This document shows, piece after piece, positions 34,115 through 43,724 of a DNA stretch of 64,000 nucleotides. Each line of letters begins with the position of its first letter. The first letter of the stretch is position 1. Made by a program: the position numbers and the translations under genes. Source of the stretch: Alkalihalobacterium alkalinitrilicum (GTDB lineage: Bacteria; Bacillota; Bacilli; Bacillales; Bacillaceae_F). The stretch is taken from the NCBI RefSeq assembly GCF_002019605.1, contig NZ_KV917368.1, positions 279,809 through 343,808 on the forward strand, given 5' to 3'. The notes beneath the pieces were generated by a model that worked only from the letters and a program-made list of their open reading frames with translations, ran no database searches and was not told where the DNA came from.

Positions 34115-34151
34115 AAGAACACTGAGCATTTAAAGCTTAGTGTTCTTTTTT
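34115..34151 (+). terminator. Rho-independent hairpin
   Basis: AAGAACACTgAGC and GCTtAGTGTTCTT form a stem around ATTTAAA, followed by TTTT on the plus strand. It separates the hypothetical gene from the Asn-rich gene. Confidence 0.6.
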
Positions 34152-34218
34152 ATGTACATCGCTTATTAATGTTAATAACAGTACATATACGACTTATGGA
34201 ACTTCCGTAATAACAATA

Positions 34219-34410
<192 letters not shown>

Positions 34411-34550
34411 ATGTCTCACCTCCCTAAAAGTTAGCCTAACCAACTCAGTATTTTAAATACAGTTTTTTTATTATTTTACATATTTTAGGCAAGTTATTCT
34501 AAGTTTCCTTTTAGACTAATACTATTTGCTATGGAAAGAGGAGGGGTTAA

Positions 34551-35612
34551 ATGAGTGATGATAAAGTAAGACCCTATTTCACAACGAGAAAACTAGTTCC
34601 AGAAAATCAAGAGGCACCGATTCACTTTTTGCGAGGATCTATTTTTAACAAAGAGTTTTGGTTTCTACGGAACCACTTTCAATACCCTAACGTAACAGCA
34701 GGTAGCAGGAACTTGTATATTACTGGAAATGTTATACAAGCTTGTATGATAAAGCTAGAGGACCTTAAAAAATTACCATCTAGAACAATCACTGTGCCAT
34801 TGATTTGTGCGGGAAATCAACGGGGAAAATTTAAACCAAAAGTGTTTGGAGAGCAATGGGAAGAAGGGGCGGTAAATCAAGGTGTTTGGACAGGAGTCTC
34901 ACTTAGATACTTATTGAGTTACGTTGTACCAAACAAAAATTCAACTGAAGTCGTATTTACAGGGAAAGACGCTGGAAAGAAACATAATGTAGAAGGGGTT
35001 GTTCCCTTTGAGAGAAGTTTGCCTATAGATAAAGCGCTCCATCCTGATACGATTGTAGCCTATGAATATAATGGGGAATCGCTTCCGTATAAACATGGGT
35101 ACCCACTTCGTTTAGTTGTTCCAAATTGGTACGGGATGGCGTCTGTAAAATGGCTTCAAATGATAACCGTCCTCGACCATTCATATGAAGGACCTTTTCA
35201 AACAGACGATTATGTCTATTATCCAATTCCTCATTCGGACGAGGGAAAAACGCCCGTCACAACAATTCAAGTTAATTCAATCATTCAACAACCGTTAAAC
35301 TATTCGATTATTGAGGAGGCTAGTCATGAGATTGTCGGTCTCGCCTGGAGCGGTGCTGGTAAAATTACTGAGGTAGAAGTTTCCTTTGATGAAGGAAAGA
35401 CATGGGAACAAGCGGTATTAAGGGTGGACTTTGAAAACCCATATGCTTGGACTGAATGGCGGTTGGTCTGGAATCCGCCAGGGAAAGGAAATTATAAGAT
35501 TAAGAGTCGAGCAAAAGATGTGAAAGGGCATGTTCAACCACAGGAAGAATATTGGAATCGTAAAGGATATGGATATAATGCGATATTTAGTATAGATGTT
35601 AAGGTAGAGTAA
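34551..35612 (+). CDS. Sulfite oxidase-family molybdopterin oxidoreductase
   Basis: This 353-residue protein of the sulfite oxidase fold has a molybdopterin domain with the Mo-ligand cysteine in PLICAGNQRGKF (Cys86), QGVWTGVSLRYLL, GVVPFERSLPIDKAL and GYPLRLVVPNWYGMASVKWL, then a C-terminal immunoglobulin-like dimerisation domain (GLAWSGAGKITEVEVSFDEGKTWE). There is no twin-arginine signal, so it is cytosolic. The natural substrate of these soluble Bacillus members is uncertain. GAGGAGGGG precedes ATG 34551. No molybdopterin biosynthesis gene is nearby. Confidence 0.9.
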   Translation: MSDDKVRPYFTTRKLVPENQEAPIHFLRGSIFNKEFWFLRNHFQYPNVTAGSRNLYITGNVIQACMIKLEDLKKLPSRTITVPLICAGNQRGKFKPKVFGEQWEEGAVNQGVWTGVSLRYLLSYVVPNKNSTEVVFTGKDAGKKHNVEGVVPFERSLPIDKALHPDTIVAYEYNGESLPYKHGYPLRLVVPNWYGMASVKWLQMITVLDHSYEGPFQTDDYVYYPIPHSDEGKTPVTTIQVNSIIQQPLNYSIIEEASHEIVGLAWSGAGKITEVEVSFDEGKTWEQAVLRVDFENPYAWTEWRLVWNPPGKGNYKIKSRAKDVKGHVQPQEEYWNRKGYGYNAIFSIDVKVE

Positions 35613-35645
35613 CACATATGAAAATTTAAAACTTTTGTAAAATCC

Positions 35646-35694
35646 CCACTTTAGTTCGCGAATTTAAGAATTGCGAACTAAAGTGGTTTTTTTA
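35646..35694 (+). terminator. Strong Rho-independent terminator
   Basis: CCACTTTAGTTCGC and GCGAACTAAAGTGG form a perfect 14-bp stem, followed by a T run. Confidence 0.9.
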
Positions 35695-35762
35695 TAATAT
35701 GAATTGCTAATATTGGTTATTTTATATACAGATACAATATGTTGGATTCCGAGGTGAAGCTT

Positions 35763-36752
35763 GTGACATTAATCTATGAAATAGCCCATACTAATTTATT
35801 ATCTCCAATGATCTTATTTTTTCTAATAGGGATTGTAGCAGTAGTTGTGAATTCCGACCTAAAGGTTCCGACTGCTTTTTATACTGGATATACTATGATT
35901 ATTCTATTAACGATTGGAATTAAAGGGGGAGTTGAACTCCGAAATGTCACTTTAGCAGATATGCTCCCAACGATTTTAACTGCAATTATATTAAGTATTT
36001 TAATGTTTGGCATTTCTTATCTAGTCGTAAAGGGAATTTTTAAATTCTCGTTAACGGATACTTTTGCTATATCAGCTCACTATGGTTCGGTGAGTGCAGT
36101 TACATTTATTGCTGGGATCGCCTTTTTAGAAAAAATTGAGGTTTACTATGAAGCTTATATGTCAGCAATACTAGTGATCATGGAAGGACCTGCAATTATC
36201 TTAGCCATTATCCTTTACAAAGTTTACTCTCAAAAGCAGGGTGAGGTTGCATCCAATCCAGAAGCTAGTTTAAAACATGTTGTTAAAGAAGCGTTTTTCG
36301 GGAAGAGTATTTTTCTTCTACTGGGCGGAATTTTCATTGGCTTTGTAGCTCATAAAGACGGGCTCTTACAAATTACACCGCTATTCGGTGATTTATTTTA
36401 CGGTATTTTGTGTATTTTCTTGCTTCACATGGGGATGGTTGCAACACAAAGCATAAGGCAAATTCAAAATCTTAAGCTTATATCCTTTCTCTTTGCGTTT
36501 ATTTTACCTGTGATCGGGGGAACGATCGGTGTATTATCGGGTCATTTTATTGGGTTATCTCTAGGAGGGGCCGTTGTTCTTGCCTTTTTGACAGGAAGTG
36601 CTTCCTATATCGCGGCGCCAGCAGCGGTTGCTCAAGCTATTCCCCAAGCAAATTCAGGTATTTATATTGGGGCGGCACTTGGCTTAACACTGCCATTCAA
36701 TTTAATTGTTGGTATTCCATATTTTTATTGGTTAGCAAGTTGGGTATATTGA
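35763..36752 (+). CDS. SbtA-like sodium-dependent bicarbonate transporter family protein
   Basis: This 329-residue protein has about ten helices in two inverted halves. SAHYGSVSAVTFIAGIAFLE and LTGSASYIAAPAAVAQAIPQANSGIYIGAALGLTLPFN are the paired substrate-binding motifs of the SbtA (DUF897) family. Cyanobacterial SbtA imports bicarbonate with sodium; function in Bacillaceae is not established. GTG 35763 has GAGGTGA upstream and gives the right N-terminus; a longer ATG form from 35739 would start before that site. No SbtB-like PII regulator is adjacent. Confidence 0.85.
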   Translation: MTLIYEIAHTNLLSPMILFFLIGIVAVVVNSDLKVPTAFYTGYTMIILLTIGIKGGVELRNVTLADMLPTILTAIILSILMFGISYLVVKGIFKFSLTDTFAISAHYGSVSAVTFIAGIAFLEKIEVYYEAYMSAILVIMEGPAIILAIILYKVYSQKQGEVASNPEASLKHVVKEAFFGKSIFLLLGGIFIGFVAHKDGLLQITPLFGDLFYGILCIFLLHMGMVATQSIRQIQNLKLISFLFAFILPVIGGTIGVLSGHFIGLSLGGAVVLAFLTGSASYIAAPAAVAQAIPQANSGIYIGAALGLTLPFNLIVGIPYFYWLASWVY

Positions 36753-36896
36753 ATTTAATTTAACTCTGTAGTTAAATTATTTAAAAAAACGGAAAACACC
36801 AAATGATATTGACATATTTTATTTCAACTATATAATCTATAAATATATTATTCCGATTAAATAACTCAGGAATAAGAATAAAGGAGATGAAGAGGT

Positions 36897-37799
36897 ATGA
36901 GAAAAATAGGGTCAGTACTCTTTGCGCTTGTGTTAATGGTTGTACTTGCAGCGTGTGGAACTGCCGATGATGCACCTGCAGAAAATACAGAAGAAGCAGG
37001 AGCTGGAAGTGGAGCAGATACAACAGAAGAAGTTGAAGCTGAAGATACATCATGGGCGGATGTTGAAGCAGCTGGTAAGTTAGTTGTAGGAACACAAGGA
37101 ACTTACGCACCGATTACATTTTATGATGAAAATAATGAATTAACAGGCTTTGACGTAGAGCTTGTCCGCGAATTGGGTGAGCGTCTTGGTCTTGAAGTAG
37201 AATTTAGCACAATGGATTTTGATGGAATTTTACCTGCGTTACGTAATGGTCAAATTGACATTGCAGCTAATGATTTCTCTATTACAGAAGAACGTAAAGA
37301 AACATTTGACTTTGTAATTCCACATAAATACTCTTACGGTTCAATCATTGTACGTACAGAAGATGTGGATAATTTTGAATCAGCTCATGATTTAGAAGGA
37401 GTTAAGGTTGCATTAGGGTCTTTAACGAGTAACTACGCGATGTTTGCAGATAATATTGGTGCTGATGGAGTAGCTTATGACGGTGGTGTAGAAGCCATTC
37501 TTCGCGATATCATTAACGGAAATCGTGATGCCTATTTAAATGACCGATTAGTACTTCACCGTACACTTAAAGGTTTTGATGATGATCGTCTTGCAGTTGC
37601 TGAACAAGTGAAATACCATGCAACAGAAAGTGCCATCATTATGTTAAAAGGAAATACGTCTTTAAAAGAACGTTTAGATGAAGTCATGCAAGAATTACTA
37701 GAAGATGGCACAGTTGCACGTATATCTGAAGAATTTCTTGGTGAAGACGTGTCTCAGCCTGTTGATACCTCAGAAGTTATTGGCTTAGACGGTAAGTAA
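36897..37799 (+). CDS. Polar amino acid ABC transporter substrate-binding lipoprotein
   Basis: This 300-residue lipoprotein (lipobox LAAC, Cys20) has an acidic linker (about 24-52) before the SBP_bac_3 domain: GKLVVGTQGTYAPITFYDENNELTGFDVELV, FDGILPALRNGQIDIAANDFSIT, then ERKETFDFVIPH and GVKVALGSLTSN. Residues of that type bind polar amino acids or cystine. It starts at ATG 36897 after GGAGATGAAGAGG. It is followed by a hairpin, then permease and ATPase genes, giving a complete importer. The ligand could be cystine or another polar amino acid. Confidence 0.9.
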   Translation: MRKIGSVLFALVLMVVLAACGTADDAPAENTEEAGAGSGADTTEEVEAEDTSWADVEAAGKLVVGTQGTYAPITFYDENNELTGFDVELVRELGERLGLEVEFSTMDFDGILPALRNGQIDIAANDFSITEERKETFDFVIPHKYSYGSIIVRTEDVDNFESAHDLEGVKVALGSLTSNYAMFADNIGADGVAYDGGVEAILRDIINGNRDAYLNDRLVLHRTLKGFDDDRLAVAEQVKYHATESAIIMLKGNTSLKERLDEVMQELLEDGTVARISEEFLGEDVSQPVDTSEVIGLDGK

Positions 37800-37804
37800 A
37801 TCAG

Positions 37805-37870
37805 GGTGCCAGGCACCTTATTAACATTCGAGGATGGCTTGACGTTGTTGAGTCAGCCTCTTTCTTTTTC
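37805..37870 (+). terminator. GGTGCCAGGCACC palindrome plus GAGGCTGA-type terminator
   Basis: The palindrome GGTGCCAGGCACC (37805-37817) is followed by a stem between GAGGATGGCTTGAC and GAGTCAGCCTC and a TTTCTTTTTC run. It lies between the binding protein and permease genes, where it could raise binding protein levels relative to the membrane components. Confidence 0.6.
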
Positions 37871-37895
37871 AATACATATTTAGGAAGGTGTCAAC

Positions 37896-38597
37896 ATGTT
37901 TGAATGGTTCAGCGAAATTCAGTGGGAACATTTGTATGATCCACAATTAGCTTTGGACTCATTGCCGTTCTTACTAGAGGGTTTAAAAATCACGATGATT
38001 ATTGCCTTATTTAGTATGTTTTTTGCCCTAATTCTTGGTATTTTACTGGGGATCGCACGAATGTCTAAGTTCTGGTTTCTACGTTGGCCAGCTCGAATAT
38101 ATATTTCTTTTATGCGTGGAACACCACTACTCGTATTTATTTTTATTCTCTACTACGGTGTGCCAGTATTAGGCGTTCAGTTTAGTAGTGCGATTGTTGC
38201 TGGTATTGTCGGTATTAGTTTAAATTTTGCCGCTTATAATGCAGAAGTTGTTCGATCAGCGATTATGTCTGTACCTCGTGGCCAATGGGAGGCAGCTGCA
38301 TCCTTGCAAATGGGGTATGTGCAAACTCTACGACGAATTATTATTCCACAAGCGACACGTATTGCGCTACCGCCAACTTTTAATATATTCATGGATGTCG
38401 TCAAAGGAACGTCGCTCGCTTCAGTCATTACAGTACAGGAATTACTATATAGTTCAAGACTCGTAGCTGGTCGAACATTTGATAGTATGACAATGTACAT
38501 AACCGCAGCACTCATTTATTGGGTGGTATGTATAGTAATTGGTCATTTCCAAGAACGGTTAGAAAAACGGTATAATCGATATTTAAGTCGACGGTAA
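37896..38597 (+). CDS. Polar amino acid ABC transporter permease
   Basis: This 233-residue HisM/GlnP-type permease has five helices and the EAA motif VPRGQWEAAASLQMGYVQTLRRIIIPQA. LLEGLKITMIIALFSMFFALILG and SFMRGTPLLVFIFILYYG are typical of the family's N-terminal half. GGAAGGTG precedes ATG 37896. It should form a homodimeric channel with the downstream ATPase, 13 bases away. Confidence 0.92.
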   Translation: MFEWFSEIQWEHLYDPQLALDSLPFLLEGLKITMIIALFSMFFALILGILLGIARMSKFWFLRWPARIYISFMRGTPLLVFIFILYYGVPVLGVQFSSAIVAGIVGISLNFAAYNAEVVRSAIMSVPRGQWEAAASLQMGYVQTLRRIIIPQATRIALPPTFNIFMDVVKGTSLASVITVQELLYSSRLVAGRTFDSMTMYITAALIYWVVCIVIGHFQERLEKRYNRYLSRR

Positions 38598-38610
38598 ATG
38601 AGGTGAGACT

Positions 38611-39351
38611 ATGATAGAGGTAATAAATCTAAAGAAAAAGTTTGATGATGTTACTGTACTCGAATCGATTGATTTTTCAGTAAAAAAAGGTGAAGTCGTC
38701 TGTTTGATAGGTCCGTCTGGATCAGGGAAGACGACATTGCTAAGGTGCTTAAACTTGCTTGAAACTCCAAATGGGGGATCTATTACGATTGGTAATAAAA
38801 CGGTACCTTTTGATGGAAAACCTCCACGTAAAAAAGATACACTAGAACTTCGAAACTATTCAGGGATGGTGTTTCAGGGATTTCATCTTTTTCCACATAA
38901 AACCGTCATGGAGAACATCATTGAAGCTCCATTAACGGTAAAGAAAAGGAAGAAAAGTGAATTAATTAAAGAAGGGGAAATATTGCTTCAAAAGGTTGGG
39001 ATGTATGAGCATCAGAATAAATACCCTGATTCACTATCAGGTGGGCAACAACAACGTGCAGCGATTGCTCGTGCGCTCATGATGGAACCAGAAGTCATGT
39101 TGTTTGATGAGCCGACATCTGCACTCGATCCACAACTTGTCGGTGAAGTTCTAGGTGTAATAGAAGACCTTGCGAAAGAAGGTCAAACGATGGTCATTGT
39201 AACCCATGAAATGAACTTTGCCCGCCGAGTTGCAGACAAAGTGTTATTCATGGATGGCGGTTATATTGTTGAAGAAGGACCACCTAAACAAATCCTTGAG
39301 AATCCTAAAGAAAAACGGACGAAGCAATTTTTACAAAAGTTAGATGAGTAA
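38611..39351 (+). CDS. Polar amino acid ABC transporter ATPase
   Basis: This 246-residue GlnQ-type ATPase has Walker [11 protein letters not shown]-loop [13 protein letters not shown], signature LSGGQQQR, Walker [21 protein letters not shown] and switch His in VTHEM. GAGGTGAG precedes ATG 38611. It is the last gene of the three-gene importer; the terminator at 39404 closes the operon. An unusual short insertion ([19 protein letters not shown]) after Walker A is seen in cystine-type importers as well. Confidence 0.92.
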   Translation: MIEVINLKKKFDDVTVLESIDFSVKKGEVVCLIGPSGSGKTTLLRCLNLLETPNGGSITIGNKTVPFDGKPPRKKDTLELRNYSGMVFQGFHLFPHKTVMENIIEAPLTVKKRKKSELIKEGEILLQKVGMYEHQNKYPDSLSGGQQQRAAIARALMMEPEVMLFDEPTSALDPQLVGEVLGVIEDLAKEGQTMVIVTHEMNFARRVADKVLFMDGGYIVEEGPPKQILENPKEKRTKQFLQKLDE

Positions 39352-39403
39352 GCTTATATTCAAAATAATTAAACTGGACATTAAAACTAATATAAGAACC
39401 GCG

Positions 39404-39433
39404 GGCCTTAGGGGAAATCTCTAAGCCTTTTTC
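39404..39433 (+). terminator. Rho-independent terminator
   Basis: GGCCTTAG and CTAAGcCTT pair around GGGAAATCT, followed by TTTTTC. It ends the amino acid importer operon. Confidence 0.65.
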
Positions 39434-39498
39434 TTCTTTGGAGAAAAGTATAGACAATGTATTCTGTTGATGGGGTTCCGTTTAAATATAAATCGTCA

Positions 39499-40092
39499 TT
39501 ACCTTTTTAGAAAACCGTCTAATACATAACGTAAAAATGTTGATGACTCCTCGACAATGTCAACTTCATCCTTATATAACCCCCAATCGTAAATTAACCC
39601 TCTTATGGCACGTGCCATACATTTTGTCATATATTCCGCTGTTAAATCTGTTCTGAATTCTCCTGCATCAATTCCTTTTTGGAAGGAGCTTGTTAAAACC
39701 TGATATAAAGTTCGTTTTGGGTTTGTAAAAGTGCTCGTCCTCACGGGATTAAGTTCGTTTATATAGATGACTCTTAGCATATCTAGCCCAATTTCATCAC
39801 GCATAAAGGTCATTAATGCTTTAAAAAATTCAAGTAATTGATTGTAGGCTGAAAGAGTTTGATCACGTGAAGTGAAGTACTCTTCATAAAAAGCATCCAT
39901 TTCCTTAAATTTCTCTAAAAAGACTTCATGCTTTGATTTAAAATGTGTGTAAAATGCTCCTTTCGATGAAGAAGCTTTGGCTACGATTTCGTCTACTGAG
40001 ACGTTGTCAAAGCCTTTTTCTGCAAATAGGAACAAAGCAGTATTTAATAGTTTCTTTTTCGTTTCTTGCCCTTTTTTTTGGCGCAAATTCAA
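39499..40092 (-). CDS. TetR family transcriptional regulator
   Basis: This 197-residue protein has the N-terminal TetR helix-turn-helix (KKKLLNTALFLFAEKGFDNVSVDEIVAKASSSKGAFYTHFKSK) and an all-helical ligand domain. It is divergent from an acyl-CoA ligase and fatty acid transporter operon; two 12-bp palindromes between them are its likely operators. By analogy with FadR/YsiA-type TetR regulators, an acyl-CoA or the free acid could release it; that is inference. AGGGATTAC precedes the ATG. Confidence 0.9.
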   Translation of the reverse strand: MNLRQKKGQETKKKLLNTALFLFAEKGFDNVSVDEIVAKASSSKGAFYTHFKSKHEVFLEKFKEMDAFYEEYFTSRDQTLSAYNQLLEFFKALMTFMRDEIGLDMLRVIYINELNPVRTSTFTNPKRTLYQVLTSSFQKGIDAGEFRTDLTAEYMTKCMARAIRGLIYDWGLYKDEVDIVEESSTFLRYVLDGFLKR

Positions 40093-40132
40093 AGTAATCC
40101 CTCTTTCTTTGAGAAAAAATATTCTGAAAATA

Positions 40133-40181
40133 TTGACATGGAGACTGCAGTCTGTTTTAATCTTCTTAGAGACTATAGTCT
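40133..40181 (+). promoter_or_regulatory. Acyl-CoA ligase promoter with twin TetR operators
   Basis: TTGACA (40133-40138) and TTTAAT (40156-40161) are 17 bp apart. Two 12-bp palindromes, AGACTGCAGTCT (40142-40153) and AGACTATAGTCT (40170-40181), lie in the spacer and just after the -10, with centres 28 bp apart. Occupancy would block the promoter. Confidence 0.75.
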
Positions 40182-40266
40182 GTTGTTGTTATTTTACTAA
40201 AATTGTATATGAAAATATCCCAATTGGAAAGGAGGATATAAAAAACTTTCTAAAGACATGTTGAAA

Positions 40267-40280
40267 TGAAAGCGCTTTAA
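40267..40280 (+). promoter_or_regulatory. cre-like site (CcpA)
   Basis: TGAAAGCGCTTTAA differs only at its end from the catabolite-responsive element consensus and lies in the leader of the acyl-CoA ligase operon. Roadblock repression by CcpA during growth on sugar is plausible for a fatty acid catabolic operon. Confidence 0.5.
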
Positions 40281-40303
40281 ATATAAGTGGAGGTGTATAA
40301 GTT

Positions 40304-41836
40304 ATGGATATTATAGGAAATAAAACAGTGAGTTCTTTACTACAACAGCAAGTTACAAATCTACCAAACAAAACATTTATAAAAGTAGAATCGGATAATC
40401 GTAAAGTTGAGCAGGTCACATATAAAGAGTTTGATGAGAAAGTAAAAAGATTTATAACCGTATTAACAGATCGTGGCGTTCAGAAGGGTGACCGAGTGTT
40501 ATTGCATTTACCAAACTCTATGGATTTTATGGTCGCATGGTTTGCAATATCAGGAATGGGCGCCATTATGGTCCCTACAAACATCTTATCAGCAAAGGCG
40601 GAAATGGATTATCTTGTAACACATTCTAATGCAAAAGTAGTTATAACAGAAGAAGAGTATATGGAAAAGTTTTCAAATGTGGATCTATTACTTTCGCGGT
40701 ATGAAGGGACGAAGCATCAAGATAAAAGTTTAACGTTTTTACATCAACTAGCTGAACCTTATAATGCACAAATAGATATACATAGTGATGATATTGCCGC
40801 GATCTTGTATACGTCTGGGACCACATCTAACCCTAAAGGCGTCATGATTACACATGCCAACTATGTATATGCGGGTGAATACATGTCGCTAATGCTTAAA
40901 ATGACCGAACAGGATTGTGGTTTTGTCGTACTTCCGTTGTTTCATGGTAATGGTCAATATTATATGACAATGCCCTTGTTAACTGTAGGTGGAACGATTG
41001 CCATAACTGAAAAGTTCAGTGCGTCTCGCTATTTTGAACAGGCAGCATCACTTGGGGCGACAATAGGATCATTATTTGCTGCTCCAATTAAGATGATCTT
41101 ACGAAGAGGGGACGGACAGACGTACAACCATCAATTAAAGAAGATTATATTTGCGCAGTCAGTCACTGAAGAACAGTTAAGTCAATTTGAACAGACCTAT
41201 GATGTAGAATTAGCACAAATCTATGGAATGACAGAAACGATTGGGACTCCTCTTATGAATCCGATTGATGGCCTATGTAAAAATATGAGTATCGGACAGC
41301 CAGGACTTGGATATGAAATAAGACTTATAAATGAACAAGGGAAAGATGTGGCAAACGGTGAAGCTGGACAAATTATCGTCAAAGGTCAGCCTGGGCGTAC
41401 ATTAATGCTTGGATATTTTGATGACGAAGAAGCTACGAATAAGACTTTACAAGATGGATGGCTTTATACAGGAGACAATGCAAGGCTTGATGAAGATGGG
41501 TATTTCTATTTTGTAGACCGACTGAAAGATATGGTTAAACGTGCAGGTGAAAACATTGCGACAAGTGAAATTGAAACGGTTCTTAATCAGCACCCACTTA
41601 TAGCCGATAGCGCAGTTGTGGGAATAGATGATGAAATTCGTGATGTGGCACTAAAAGCTTTTGTTATCCTGAAAGACGGCACTTCAATATCTGAACAAGA
41701 GGTTATTGAACATTGCCAAGAAAGATTAGCTAAATTTAAAGTTCCTGAGTTTGTTGAATTTATCGATGAATTTCCACGCACATCTGTTGGGAAAATTCAA
41801 AAAGCAAAACTTCGTGATTTAAAGAAAAAGGTGTAA
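40304..41836 (+). CDS. Acyl-CoA synthetase/AMP-forming ligase
   Basis: This 510-residue ANL enzyme has the P-loop LYTSGTTSNPKGV (168-180), YGMTE (307-311), WLYTGD, DRLKDMVKRAGENIA and the C-terminal Lys in SVGKIQKAKL. It is distinct from the enzyme at 10154. It is co-transcribed with an AtoE-like short-chain fatty acid transporter 53 bases downstream, which suggests that it activates a short or medium-chain acid as it enters the cell. GTGGAGGTG precedes ATG 40304. Twin palindromes and a cre-like site lie upstream. Confidence 0.9.
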   Translation: MDIIGNKTVSSLLQQQVTNLPNKTFIKVESDNRKVEQVTYKEFDEKVKRFITVLTDRGVQKGDRVLLHLPNSMDFMVAWFAISGMGAIMVPTNILSAKAEMDYLVTHSNAKVVITEEEYMEKFSNVDLLLSRYEGTKHQDKSLTFLHQLAEPYNAQIDIHSDDIAAILYTSGTTSNPKGVMITHANYVYAGEYMSLMLKMTEQDCGFVVLPLFHGNGQYYMTMPLLTVGGTIAITEKFSASRYFEQAASLGATIGSLFAAPIKMILRRGDGQTYNHQLKKIIFAQSVTEEQLSQFEQTYDVELAQIYGMTETIGTPLMNPIDGLCKNMSIGQPGLGYEIRLINEQGKDVANGEAGQIIVKGQPGRTLMLGYFDDEEATNKTLQDGWLYTGDNARLDEDGYFYFVDRLKDMVKRAGENIATSEIETVLNQHPLIADSAVVGIDDEIRDVALKAFVILKDGTSISEQEVIEHCQERLAKFKVPEFVEFIDEFPRTSVGKIQKAKLRDLKKKV

Positions 41837-41901
41837 GCAATGGAGGGGCGGTATCGCCGTCCCTAATAAACACGTCGAAACTGAAGAAAGTGGGAGAAAA
41901 T

Positions 41902-43293
41902 ATGAAAACAGAACAAATGCCGCAATCAAATCTACCAGAAAAAGGGCCAGAATACAAGGGTGATAATCTCTTAGCGAAAATCGCCATGTTCTTTGCCAAA
42001 ATTGCAGAAAAATGGCTTCCTGACGCGTTTGTATTTGCTGTACTTTTGACAGTCATTACGTTTTTAGGCGGGATGTTTATTACGAGTAGTAGCCCTTTTG
42101 AAATGATGACGCATTGGGGAGATGGAATGTGGTCGTTGCTAACCTTTACAGCACAAATTATAACGACATTTATTATGAGTTATGCCCTAGCTTTAACGAA
42201 ACCTGTTGCTAGAGGTCTTGAAAAAGTAGCAAATCTATGTAAAACCCCAAATACAGCTATTATCGTTGTTACTTTTTCTGCACTAGTTGCTTCTCTTATT
42301 AGTTGGGCTTTCGGATTAGTCGTAGCAGGTATTATGGCAAAACTCGTAGCTAAAAAAGTTCATGATGTGGATTATCGGGTACTCGTTGCTGCAGGTTACT
42401 CAGGATTTGTGATTTGGGAAGGTGGGTTATCCTCTTCACCAGCTCTTTTCGTAGCAACCGAAGGTCATAATTTTCAAGAGATGGTCGGACTTATACCTAC
42501 TTCAACAACTTTATTTTCAACGATTAATATCATTATCGTTTGCGTTGTATTTTTTACATTACCATTTGTTATGAAATTGATTCATCCGAAAAAGAAAGAG
42601 GACCGTTTTATTATTGATCAACAATTACTTCAAGAAGAAGTAGAAGAAGTACAAGAAGAAAAACGTAATACATTAAACGATAAGCTAGATCGCAGCCGCA
42701 GTATCGTGATGATTGGTGGTCTATTGGGGTTAGTATATCTTGTTAACCACTTCTATACGAACGGATTTTCTTTAGATTTAAATACTGTCAACTTAATTTT
42801 CTTAACATTCGTACTTCTTTTGTATGGAAATGTTAAAGAACTTGGCTCTGGTCTAAAAAAAGCATCAGGAAGTGTTGGGCAATTTGCTCTTCAATACCCG
42901 TTTTACGCTGGAATTATGGGAATGATGACCGCTTCAGGACTTGCAATTTGGATTTCAAACGTTTTTGCTGATATCGCTACATCAAAAACATTACCCGTGT
43001 TTACATTTTTTGCAGCTGGAATCTTGAACATGTTTGTTCCTTCAGGCGGTGGTCAATGGGCTATTCAAGCCCCTATTTTCTTACCTGCAGCAATGGAGCT
43101 AGGAGTAGATCCTGCAAAAATTGTTCTTGCAGTAGCATGGGGAGATGCGTGGACAAATATGATTCAACCGTTCTGGGCATTGCCGCTTCTCGCAATTGCA
43201 GGTTTAAAAATACGCGATATTATGGGCTTTACCGTTATTACATTGTTATATACAGGAATCATTATTTCTGCAGTATTTCTATTCCTCGGTTAA
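41902..43293 (+). CDS. Short-chain fatty acid transporter (AtoE family)
   Basis: This 463-residue protein has about 12 helices. EKWLPDAFVFAVLLTVITFLGG, SWAFGLVVAGIMAK, GYSGFVIWEGGLSSSPAL and FVPSGGGQWAIQAPIFLPAA are the conserved blocks of the AtoE family, which transports short-chain fatty acids such as butyrate or acetoacetate. I choose ATG 41902, six bases after GGGAG; the in-frame GTG at 41890 overlaps that site. A charged linker (about 225-260) divides the halves. A strong terminator follows at 43349. Confidence 0.9.
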   Translation: MKTEQMPQSNLPEKGPEYKGDNLLAKIAMFFAKIAEKWLPDAFVFAVLLTVITFLGGMFITSSSPFEMMTHWGDGMWSLLTFTAQIITTFIMSYALALTKPVARGLEKVANLCKTPNTAIIVVTFSALVASLISWAFGLVVAGIMAKLVAKKVHDVDYRVLVAAGYSGFVIWEGGLSSSPALFVATEGHNFQEMVGLIPTSTTLFSTINIIIVCVVFFTLPFVMKLIHPKKKEDRFIIDQQLLQEEVEEVQEEKRNTLNDKLDRSRSIVMIGGLLGLVYLVNHFYTNGFSLDLNTVNLIFLTFVLLLYGNVKELGSGLKKASGSVGQFALQYPFYAGIMGMMTASGLAIWISNVFADIATSKTLPVFTFFAAGILNMFVPSGGGQWAIQAPIFLPAAMELGVDPAKIVLAVAWGDAWTNMIQPFWALPLLAIAGLKIRDIMGFTVITLLYTGIIISAVFLFLG

Positions 43294-43348
43294 ATGGTTA
43301 GCGTTTTCATAGAGTTAACTAAAAATCTTCATAGGTGTCTGTATAGTT

Positions 43349-43404
43349 AAAAAGTGAAAAGCTTAGTGTCGTTTTCTCAAGCGAACTGAGCTTTTCACTT
43401 TTTG
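43349..43404 (+). terminator. Strong Rho-independent terminator
   Basis: AAAAAGTGAAAAGCT and AGCTTTTCACTTTTT pair, with AGT/ACT extending the stem inward. It ends the fatty acid operon. Confidence 0.85.
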
Positions 43405-43476
43405 TATTTAAACGTACGGTTTATTCTAAAATCTGTTGTTTTTTCAATAATTTAAGATGGAAAAGGGGATAGTAAA

Positions 43477-43691
43477 TTTATCCCGCAACAACTGGCAGTA
43501 ATAACCCCACTTCAAGACCTCAGGAATCAAAGAAGGATAAGTGGGGGATAAACTGCCGTAAAGACTAAATGAACACAGACTTAAGGCGCCACTTCCTGTG
43601 GCAACGTCTGTGAGACCCACATCGTGTGGGCCTCAACTAACCATCAGTGGGGGAAGAGGAAAATCCCTTACTGATGGAAGTTTCACTTTAT
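43477..43691 (+). mobile_element. Interspersed structured repeat, copy 3
   Basis: 215 bp with TTTAT at 43477-43481 and 43687-43691. The 3' hairpin CCATCAGTGGGGG...CTTACTGATGG and the GACCCACATCGTGTGGGCC stem-loop are intact. It lies just upstream of the gene at 43725. Confidence 0.8.
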
Positions 43692-43724
43692 GAAATATAA
43701 ATGAAACAAAGTAGAGGTTTGAAA

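Noticed and set aside
36781-37110. Leu-rich minus-strand ORF at the start of the amino acid binding-protein gene
   Set aside because: Antisense shadow of the acidic linker of the lipoprotein gene; no binding site.
37800-37895. End of a separate operon between the amino acid binding protein and permease
   Set aside because: A terminator-like hairpin is present, but gene order, strand and function show one importer; partial read-through is more likely.
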